DNA from: an uncultured Bacilli bacterium
Lineage (GTDB): Bacteria > Bacillota_I > Bacilli_A > RFN20 > CAG-826
Length of the DNA stretch: 40,647 nucleotides
Direction of reading: 5' to 3'
NCBI GenBank assembly: GCA_947625975.1
Contig: CANQQL010000009.1
Coordinates: 1 to 40,647 of the forward strand
In this document: positions 35,324 through 40,647 of the stretch, piece by piece
Numbering within the stretch: the first letter of the stretch is position 1
Layout: every line of letters starts with the position of its first letter
Made by a program: the position numbers and the translations under genes
Notes under the pieces: model-generated
Database searches by the model: none
The model's input: the letters and a program-made list of their open reading frames with translations, nothing else
Told to the model about the DNA's origin: nothing

Positions 35324-36838
35324 CTATTTAACTTTAAGCATCTCTAAATATGCTTCAATTGCTTTACGTACATCTTCTGGTAAATCTTCATGTTCGGCAA
35401 GATATTCTTCAATTTCTTCACGACTGCTATCAAAGACATCCAAATAAGGGGTATTCCCATCGATTACAGTATCACTATCGATATCACCTTCATCAAATTT
35501 TGGTGGAGGATTATCGCCTCCATCTTCTCCGCCAGAAGTATTTCCACTATCTTCATTATTATCATCATCTTCATTACCATCATCGTCTTTTTTTTGATTT
35601 AAATCTGTCAATTTATCTTGAGCATCTTGCAATGCATCATCTAAATCTTTACCAAGGTCTTCAGTATCTTGACTAGCATCACCTTGTTTTTCTTCAGTAT
35701 CATCCGGAGATTTTTTTAATGCGTCTTGAATTTCATTACTTGCATCTTCAAAAACTATATCAAGATCTTCCTTTTCTAATTTACGAATGTGTTTTTTACT
35801 TTGTGGAGAAGCAACTAACTGATCTCTAAAATTACTGAGGGCTTGAATCAGAGCTTCATTCTCTTCTTTTGTAGCTGTGTTAATTGCCTCATTTAATGCT
35901 TCTATCAATGTTTCTAAATCTTCTTCGTAATTTTCACTAATTTTTAGTTTAGTTTTGATGTTTTCTAAAGCAATAGCAACTTGCTCAAGCTTACTTTCAT
36001 CTGCTGTTGCCGCAAGAATAGCACTTCCTAATTCTCTCGTAATATCATATTGCTTTAAACATCTTCCAACTGATAATCGCAATAATTCTTCTTCAATCAT
36101 TTTTTGAATTTCTTCTCTTGTTGTTTCAATTAAATTAATTTTCTCTTCCAACGTTGATAATGATTTTAAATCTACTTCCAATTTATCCACTACCGCATAA
36201 AGTTGATCTTTAAATTCACGGTCAACTGCGGATTTTTCAATAAGTTCGCGAAGCTTTTCCAATAATTGTTGAATAATTTCTTCTTCCGTTAGTTCTGAGG
36301 TTGAATCGTCTGTTTGGGAAGGAGGTACTTCGACAGATGATGGAACCGATGCATTATTTGAAGAAGATGTTTCACTTGAAAGATTAGGCAAAGCAAAGGA
36401 ACTAAGGGCTAATATCATCGCCACACCTAAGATTATTAAAGCAGGTTTTGATAAACGCATTTTAAGAGATTTTTCGCTTATCGTATCTAACTTTTCAATT
36501 GTATCTTCTCTTTGTTTTTTATATATAAATTCCTCTTTATCTAAAAATTCTACCATCGTAATAGCGCGTTCATCTAAGCCCAAGCTGTCAACGCGTCTGG
36601 CAGTCATCAATATTGTTGGCTTATATTTAAATCTAAAAATTAAAATCCCAGATACTATACCAACAATAGTTCCCAAAATAATCGATATTAAAATGTTTTT
36701 CGTATGAGCAATAAATAAGATTAAAGAAGACAATAAAACAACAGCAAAAAAAGCAATTAGACCAAAAATAACAGATTTTATAATTGCTTCTATTTTTAGT
36801 TTTTTTAAATACTTAGTCAATTTTTCCTTTTCTGGCAT
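35324..36838 (-). CDS. Membrane protein with coiled coil and acidic tail, first gene of the MoxR operon
   Basis: From ATG 36838 (a TTG at 36856 opens the same frame) the protein has 504 residues. Three hydrophobic segments (about 16-42, 45-66 and 128-150) are followed by a Glu/Leu-rich coiled-coil region (about 190-370), then a very acidic, Asp/Asn/Gly-rich low-complexity region (about 390-465) and a short conserved-looking C-terminus with EEIEEYLAEHEDLPEDVR. I do not recognise the family, although coiled-coil membrane proteins of this layout are often found next to MoxR/DUF58 genes. It heads unit B and so probably anchors or regulates the MoxR machine. The GGGAG ribosome site is 11 nt from ATG, rather far. 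Confidence 0.72.
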   Translation of the reverse strand: MPEKEKLTKYLKKLKIEAIIKSVIFGLIAFFAVVLLSSLILFIAHTKNILISIILGTIVGIVSGILIFRFKYKPTILMTARRVDSLGLDERAITMVEFLDKEEFIYKKQREDTIEKLDTISEKSLKMRLSKPALIILGVAMILALSSFALPNLSSETSSSNNASVPSSVEVPPSQTDDSTSELTEEEIIQQLLEKLRELIEKSAVDREFKDQLYAVVDKLEVDLKSLSTLEEKINLIETTREEIQKMIEEELLRLSVGRCLKQYDITRELGSAILAATADESKLEQVAIALENIKTKLKISENYEEDLETLIEALNEAINTATKEENEALIQALSNFRDQLVASPQSKKHIRKLEKEDLDIVFEDASNEIQDALKKSPDDTEEKQGDASQDTEDLGKDLDDALQDAQDKLTDLNQKKDDDGNEDDDNNEDSGNTSGGEDGGDNPPPKFDEGDIDSDTVIDGNTPYLDVFDSSREEIEEYLAEHEDLPEDVRKAIEAYLEMLKVK

Positions 36839-36907
36839 AATTATATTTGCTCCCAACTAGATAATTTCTACATCATTTTAATGTTTTATAGACACCTTTA
36901 TTCAAAG

Positions 36908-36927
36908 TTAAGAAACCGCTTTCTTAA
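36908..36927. promoter_or_regulatory. LacI-type operator downstream of the unit B promoter
   Basis: A 20-bp palindrome with one mismatched pair has arms TTAAGAAA and TTTCTTAA around CCGC; the core GAAACCGCTTTC (36912-36923) fits GAAANCGNTTTC. It lies about 3-22 nt after the predicted start of transcription, a roadblock position. It ties the MoxR/vWA/CotH operon to the LacI regulon. Confidence 0.75.
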
Positions 36928-36936
36928 TTTAATTTT

Positions 36937-36965
36937 ACTATATCATAGACCACAAATTTATGCAA
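36937..36965 (-). promoter_or_regulatory. Sigma-A promoter of the MoxR/vWA/CotH operon
   Basis: On the minus strand TTGCAT (36960-36965), 17 nt, TATAGT (36937-36942). The leader to ATG 36838 would be about 90 nt and includes the operator. Confidence 0.65.
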
Positions 36966-37112
36966 CAGGAGGTAAAAATAATTACTATTTTTACATACTT
37001 TTTGCTTGCTATATTGTATTCACTTATTTATAAAATTTTATAAATAATTTTTTATTACTTCTGACCAATAATTGGTAATGAATTAGACACAAGTTACGCT
37101 AATAATTTAATT

Positions 37113-37142
37113 AAAAAGGTTAACTAGTTAAAGTTAACCTTT
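37113..37142 (-). terminator. Terminator of the GH16/phosphatase unit
   Basis: A perfect 10-bp stem AAAGGTTAAC/GTTAACCTTT (37115-37124 with 37133-37142) with an 8-nt loop is followed on the minus strand by a T run (CTTTTTAATT). It is 175 nt past the stop of the phosphatase gene. Confidence 0.75.
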
Positions 37143-37316
37143 ATATATCCTTTACCATTTTAATAAAATTAAGTAAGGATTTCTTCGTAACTGATTTTTA
37201 ATTGAAATAATGTCATATCACTAATTCATCTTTATCAAGGAAATCTATGACTTACTTTGTATTAAGACTCAATCAAATTACACTTTTATTATGGTTTGGC
37301 TAATATTTTTTGAACC

Positions 37317-38417
37317 TTATATACTTTCAATAAAAATACTCTTTATAGCCTCAAGATCTTCGCTTGCTACCCCTATACTTATTAAATAATTCGCTATTCT
37401 TTCAGAAAGCGTATTTCCTTCTGTTCTTTTAATGGTCGCAACATAATTATTTTTAATATTGTTCATGGTTCGTGCTCCACCGATATTACCAAAGTTAGAA
37501 AATAAATAATCACGGAACAAATATTCATCTTCCACACCAAGTAAACCGTTTAATAAATATGCAATCATTCCAGTACGATCCGTGCCAATATTACAATGAA
37601 AAATTAAGGGATAACTATTCTCGTCAGCTAATATATCGGAAAAGATATGTTGTACCATTTCTTTATTTCCTTCCAGTATGTTACTTGCATGCCAATCCAT
37701 CGGACAACTAAAATAAGTAACTGAATCTCCTAAGACACTCGAAGTAATAGCACCAACTTCATTATCGTCTATTGTTCTTAAATCCATCTCTGATTTAATT
37801 TTTAAGTCTTCAAGCAATACCTTTTCTCCCTCACTTGTGACTTCTTTTATGATAGTACTTGCATTGCTTTGATTTAAGCGTCCACTGCGAAAAAACAAAC
37901 CTTGTCTTACACGATGTGTATCATCGATTGGCCATCCACCAACATCACGAGCATTGGTAATACCATCAATATATAAATTTCTTGGTCCAAAACTTTCAAT
38001 TTTAAAAGATTCTGTATCGCTTATTTCCGCAGTTGAGGATTCATAACTTGCTTCTACATTCCAATAATAAGTCGTGGCAATTTTTAAATTATATATTGAA
38101 GCTTTATTTTCTTTAGTCTCAATTTCTATCGCATCCGTAAAATCTTTAGTTTCACTGATTTTTACTTTAAAACCTGTTATATCTTTTTTTCTTGTTTTCC
38201 AAGATAATTCTATTGGTTTAGGTCGACTTAGTTCTTCCACACCAAAAGCATATTTTGTTGCCGCTTCGTAATTATCATTCAAATATTCATCTTGCAAGTC
38301 AGTATGAATTCTCACATCATCCTTATACTTGGATAGTTCAATTGCCTTGTTAGAACAAGATATTAAAACACCTGTTATTAACGCCAAAGAAATATAATTA
38401 AATTTTCTTATTTTCAT
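37317..38417 (-). CDS. Secreted tyrosine-phosphatase-like lipoprotein (Y_phosphatase3 type)
   Basis: This 366-residue lipoprotein (LISC, Cys21) has a fibronectin III-like domain (about 64-142, with PIELSWKTRKKDITGFKVKIS-like sequence and ATTYYWNV) and a C-terminal phosphatase domain (about 145-366). The P-loop is HCNIGTDRTG, with Cys275 and Arg281, and NARDVGG (155-161) is the second family motif. It would dephosphorylate proteins or sugars outside the cell. Family members are usually cytoplasmic or secreted without such an Ig-like domain. It ends the GH16 unit, 12 nt from the GH16 gene. The presence of a CotH kinase nearby is suggestive. Confidence 0.85.
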   Translation of the reverse strand: MKIRKFNYISLALITGVLISCSNKAIELSKYKDDVRIHTDLQDEYLNDNYEAATKYAFGVEELSRPKPIELSWKTRKKDITGFKVKISETKDFTDAIEIETKENKASIYNLKIATTYYWNVEASYESSTAEISDTESFKIESFGPRNLYIDGITNARDVGGWPIDDTHRVRQGLFFRSGRLNQSNASTIIKEVTSEGEKVLLEDLKIKSEMDLRTIDDNEVGAITSSVLGDSVTYFSCPMDWHASNILEGNKEMVQHIFSDILADENSYPLIFHCNIGTDRTGMIAYLLNGLLGVEDEYLFRDYLFSNFGNIGGARTMNNIKNNYVATIKRTEGNTLSERIANYLISIGVASEDLEAIKSIFIESI

Positions 38418-38429
38418 AGAACTTCTCCA

Positions 38430-39416
38430 TTATTCTTTCAATTGATAAACTCTTACATAATCAACAAGCATATCTGCCGAAGAAAATGAATCCTCCGGTT
38501 GCACATAACCAACATAATTTCCCCCAACCGCAAGATTAAATAAAATATAAAAATCCACATCAAATGGCGCACTGGGGTTATCTTTTGCCTTATCAGAATA
38601 ATAAATATCATTAGTAATTTTATAAACTACTTCTCCATCAATATAGTAGGCAAGATATTCACTTGTCCATTCTAAACCATACATATGAAATTGATCTATC
38701 GTTCCTTGTTCCGGAATTTTACTAGATTTTGATGTGCATTGATTATTTGGCCAATTTCCTCCATAGTGTATCGCATTACCAATCGTGTATTTATCCATAC
38801 CTTTTCCGTTTGCTTCCATTATATCGATTTCACCGGACGAAGCCCATCCACCATAAATGTCCTCATTATCAGGTAAGAGCCAAAATGCCGGCCACATTGC
38901 TCTTTGTGTTGGCAGTAAAATACATGCCTCAAAATAACCATACGTATAAAAAACATTATGTTTGGTTTGAATTCTTCCTGAAGTGTAGTTTTTTCCATTT
39001 TTATTTTCGCGTTTTGCGGTAATTTTTAATAATCCATTTTCTACACTTACATTTTCTTCTTGATAATACTCCAATTCATCGTTTCCCCAACCAGATAAGC
39101 CATACTGAGAACCAGTTCCATATTCAATATTCCAAACATCTTTGTTAAGAGAATCACCCGTAAACTCATCCTCAAATTTTAAAACATAATTTTGATTAAT
39201 ATATGTAGGTGGCGGATTTGTTATCGCAGAATTTTCTTCGCTTACGCCATTACTTGGTAGGCTTGGTTTACTGGTAAAACTTACACTACTTATAGATTCA
39301 GAAATAGTTGGTGATGTTAAATTTGATGTACTATTTTCAAAATAAATATTACAACTTGTTAGTATTAAAAGAATTGCACTAACTAAAAGCAATTTATTTT
39401 TATTATTTTTAAACAT
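38430..39416 (-). CDS. GH16 endo-beta-glucanase lipoprotein
   Basis: From ATG 39416 the product is 328 residues (a TTG at 39455 would add 13 residues before the signal). It has lipoprotein Cys22 in LTSC, a Ser/Thr-rich linker (27-66) and a GH16 domain (about 75-328) with SGEIDIMEANG: Glu196, Asp198 and Glu201 are catalytic. WGNDELEYYQ and FYTYGYFEACILLP match laminarinase or lichenase type enzymes, as in the other GH16 at 12475-13878, but without Ig-like domains. It is expected to act on beta-1,3 or mixed-linkage glucan at the surface. It starts 31 nt after the neighbouring lipoprotein gene. Confidence 0.92.
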   Translation of the reverse strand: MFKNNKNKLLLVSAILLILTSCNIYFENSTSNLTSPTISESISSVSFTSKPSLPSNGVSEENSAITNPPPTYINQNYVLKFEDEFTGDSLNKDVWNIEYGTGSQYGLSGWGNDELEYYQEENVSVENGLLKITAKRENKNGKNYTSGRIQTKHNVFYTYGYFEACILLPTQRAMWPAFWLLPDNEDIYGGWASSGEIDIMEANGKGMDKYTIGNAIHYGGNWPNNQCTSKSSKIPEQGTIDQFHMYGLEWTSEYLAYYIDGEVVYKITNDIYYSDKAKDNPSAPFDVDFYILFNLAVGGNYVGYVQPEDSFSSADMLVDYVRVYQLKE

Positions 39417-39447
39417 ACAATCATCGCCTTTATCCAAAATTCTGTCT

Positions 39448-40464
39448 TTAAGCAACTAAATTATTTCCTAAGAATGAAACACTGCCAGTATAGTATGTAG
39501 TGGCATTTTCAATTCTAATTGTAAATGTAATTGCATCAGTTTCTGTAATTCCTTTGTCTAGAACTATATAAATTCTAAATCTCGTCTCATTAGGGTCAGA
39601 TGGATAGTAATCAGAAACGATAAAATTATCATTATCGATTTCGACTTTCGTAATTTGTAAATCGGACCAATTTGTGCCATCAAAGCCTACCGAATCAGAC
39701 TTAATCCAGATCCAAACTCCAGCACCATCAATACGGTTTACTTCATTATCTACTCCGGTAGTGTAAAGTTCAAAATTTCCTCCATCGATCTTTTCAACGC
39801 TTGGAGCATCTTTCCAATTTTTACCGATAAACTCAACAGTGTTATCATAAAATTTTCCATCCGGTGCAGAAATTTTTACATAAAAAGTCAGTTCATCTTT
39901 AAATGTAGGTGCACCACTTAATGCCAGATAGACACGGACTGGATTATGTTTTCCTTCGTATAAATCTATTTGCTGACTAATAATTGTTAAAGCACCTTTT
40001 TTTACTTCAACTTCCACACTAAAATCCTGAATGACATTTACTCCTTCTTTATAGCCAATAGAATCTGCTTCAACCCAAATCCATACACCGGCACCTTCTA
40101 TATGAATACTTTCAGTTCCAGTATCTGCCGATTTTAAAATAAATTGTCCCCCATAATTGGGATTATCCGGTTCTTCCTGATCAGTCGGTGTACTTGGTTT
40201 TTCAACAGAAGTACTGGTATCCTCAACAGGTGTACTCGGCGTATTTACCGATGGAGTAGAAATATCTTCTGATGGTAATTCGACTGATGTCGAGCCCACC
40301 GATAAGTCCTCACTTACACTTGGAGAAACAGGTGTACTCACCACAGATTGAGAAATACTTGGTGATAAAGATTCACTAGCTGAATCAGAATTATCAGAAC
40401 AGCTAACCATAAGTGCTAGAATACAAGGGACAGCCCATAAAATTTTGACATGATTTTTTTTCAT
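39448..40464 (-). CDS. Lipoprotein with two tandem copies of an unassigned domain, probably carbohydrate-binding
   Basis: This 338-residue lipoprotein (VSC, Cys22) has a long Ser/Thr/Pro/Glu-rich linker (27-100), then two related domains of about 110 residues: 105-216 and 228-335. Each begins GG-x-F-x-L, contains GAGVWIW (124-130 and 247-253) followed by a D-S-[I/V]-G stretch, then R-x-Y-[L/I] and ends F-[I/L]-G-[K/N]-N. The aromatic GAGVWIW could form a binding platform. I do not recognise the family. It is the first gene of a unit with GH16, so it may be a glucan-binding surface protein. AAAGGA lies upstream of the ATG. Confidence 0.72.
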   Translation of the reverse strand: MKKNHVKILWAVPCILALMVSCSDNSDSASESLSPSISQSVVSTPVSPSVSEDLSVGSTSVELPSEDISTPSVNTPSTPVEDTSTSVEKPSTPTDQEEPDNPNYGGQFILKSADTGTESIHIEGAGVWIWVEADSIGYKEGVNVIQDFSVEVEVKKGALTIISQQIDLYEGKHNPVRVYLALSGAPTFKDELTFYVKISAPDGKFYDNTVEFIGKNWKDAPSVEKIDGGNFELYTTGVDNEVNRIDGAGVWIWIKSDSVGFDGTNWSDLQITKVEIDNDNFIVSDYYPSDPNETRFRIYIVLDKGITETDAITFTIRIENATTYYTGSVSFLGNNLVA

Positions 40465-40497
40465 ACTATTTTTTCCTTTACTCTTATTAATAAAATA

Positions 40498-40525
40498 ATT
40501 ATAGCATTAAAGAAAGCACTTTCAA
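40498..40525 (-). promoter_or_regulatory. Sigma-A promoter of the GH16/phosphatase unit
   Basis: On the minus strand TTGAAA (40520-40525), 16 nt, TATAAT (40498-40503), upstream of ATG 40464. A cre/LacI-like palindrome covers the spacer and -35. Confidence 0.78.
40511..40524. promoter_or_regulatory. Imperfect LacI/cre-type palindrome in the unit E promoter
   Basis: AGAAAGCACTTTCA keeps GAAA and TTTC arms but has CA instead of CG in the centre, one change from GAAANCGNTTTC. It overlaps the spacer and the -35, the ideal place for repression. Confidence 0.55.
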
Positions 40526-40533
40526 GATGTTTT

Positions 40534-40547
40534 TGAAACCGATTTCC
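40534..40547. promoter_or_regulatory. LacI-type operator upstream of unit E
   Basis: TGAAACCGATTTCC contains GAAACCGATTTC, the reverse complement of the operator at 23262-23273, and misses the cre consensus by one base. It lies upstream of the -35; its centre is 23 bp from the centre of the palindrome at 40511-40524, about two helix turns, so cooperative binding is possible. Confidence 0.7.
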
Positions 40548-40647
40548 AAAAATTAACAATTTTATTGCAAAAGCTTAATTAAAATTAAAACTTCAAAAAT
40601 AAAGTAATTCCAAAATAAACTTCAAAAAAGTTAAAATGTAAGTGTAT

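Larger units (their letters stand above)
36857..37316. other. Intergenic region between units E and B
   Basis: This 460-nt gap holds the unit B promoter and LacI-type operator near its left end and the unit E terminator at 37113-37142. The 174 nt between that terminator and the phosphatase stop (37143-37316) hold no convincing gene, RNA or strong hairpin. A long 3' UTR or a decayed gene are both possible. Confidence 0.6.

Noticed and set aside
35350-35676. 108-residue His/Tyr/Leu-rich plus-strand frame
   Set aside because: Antisense to the acidic low-complexity tail of the membrane protein at 35324-36838; the odd composition reflects that repeat-like region.
35465-35700. Apparent simple-sequence repeat (CATCATC-like on the plus strand)
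   Set aside because: It is the codon pattern of an Asp/Asn/Glu-rich protein tail, not a CRISPR array or non-coding repeat.
36960-37043. 27-residue hydrophobic peptide frame on the plus strand
   Set aside because: Looks like a membrane peptide, but its ATG is part of the -35 of the divergent promoter and has no ribosome site; AGGAGG lies inside the frame, not before it.
37030-37043. Palindrome TATAAAATTTTATA in the spacer
   Set aside because: Pure A/T palindromes of this size are expected by chance in this composition and it is not placed at a promoter.
1-40647. CRISPR array, riboswitch, rRNA or phage defence genes
   Set aside because: No spaced direct repeats, no recognisable riboswitch core and no nuclease, helicase or restriction motifs were seen in the genes or spacers.

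Overview
All supported protein genes and the one tRNA lie on the minus strand, so the window reads right to left. The DNA is AT-rich, Shine-Dalgarno sites are strong, and many secreted proteins are lipoproteins with Ser/Thr-rich linkers. No LPXTG anchor was seen. TGA is a genuine stop (1325-1327, inside the ribosome site of the next gene) and tryptophan is read from TGG. This fits a low-GC Bacilli/Tenericutes lineage with the standard code (Acholeplasma, Izemoplasma, RF39 or Erysipelotrichia-like). The taxonomic placement is inference.

The window looks like a Gram-positive-style beta-glucan (laminarin-like) utilisation locus in five transcription units. Unit E (40525 to about 37115): a tandem-domain surface lipoprotein, a GH16 glucanase lipoprotein and a lipoprotein tyrosine-phosphatase-like protein. 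Unit B (36965 to 23363): a membrane coiled-coil protein, MoxR AAA+ ATPase, DUF58 protein, two BatA/BatB-like von Willebrand A membrane proteins, a CotH-type kinase lipoprotein and two helical-repeat lipoproteins. Unit C (23310 to 20176): two paralogous exported proteins with F5/8 type C (discoidin) domains and a duplicated unassigned domain. Unit D (20144 to 3695): a 13-gene, 16-kb operon with sugar ABC importer (binding protein, two permeases, MsmX-like ATPase), two beta-helix lipoproteins, GH16 glucanase lipoprotein, three small membrane proteins, cytoplasmic GH30 glucosidase, LacI regulator and a GH94/149/161-type glucan phosphorylase. Unit A (3656 to about 520): SLC45/GPH-like sugar permease, zinc-dependent phospholipase C-like protein and a cytoplasmic tyrosine-phosphatase-like protein, followed by tRNA-His with its terminator and a vestige that looks like an IS3 transposase.

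Proposed flow: surface GH16 enzymes cut beta-1,3/1,4-glucan; lipoproteins and discoidin proteins hold substrate; the ABC importer takes up oligosaccharides; GH30 trims branches and the phosphorylase releases glucose 1-phosphate. The units appear co-regulated: GAAANCGNTTTC palindromes (LacI type) sit at the promoters of units B, C and E, and exact CcpA cre matches overlap the -35 of units C and D, both of which have perfect TTGACA-N17-TATAAT promoters.

The least ordinary aspect is that a MoxR/DUF58/vWA membrane machine, a CotH kinase and a secreted phosphatase appear wired into a carbohydrate regulon. With Ser-rich lipoprotein linkers all around, this suggests, as inference only, an extracellular assembly or phosphorylation system serving the glucan-capture apparatus.
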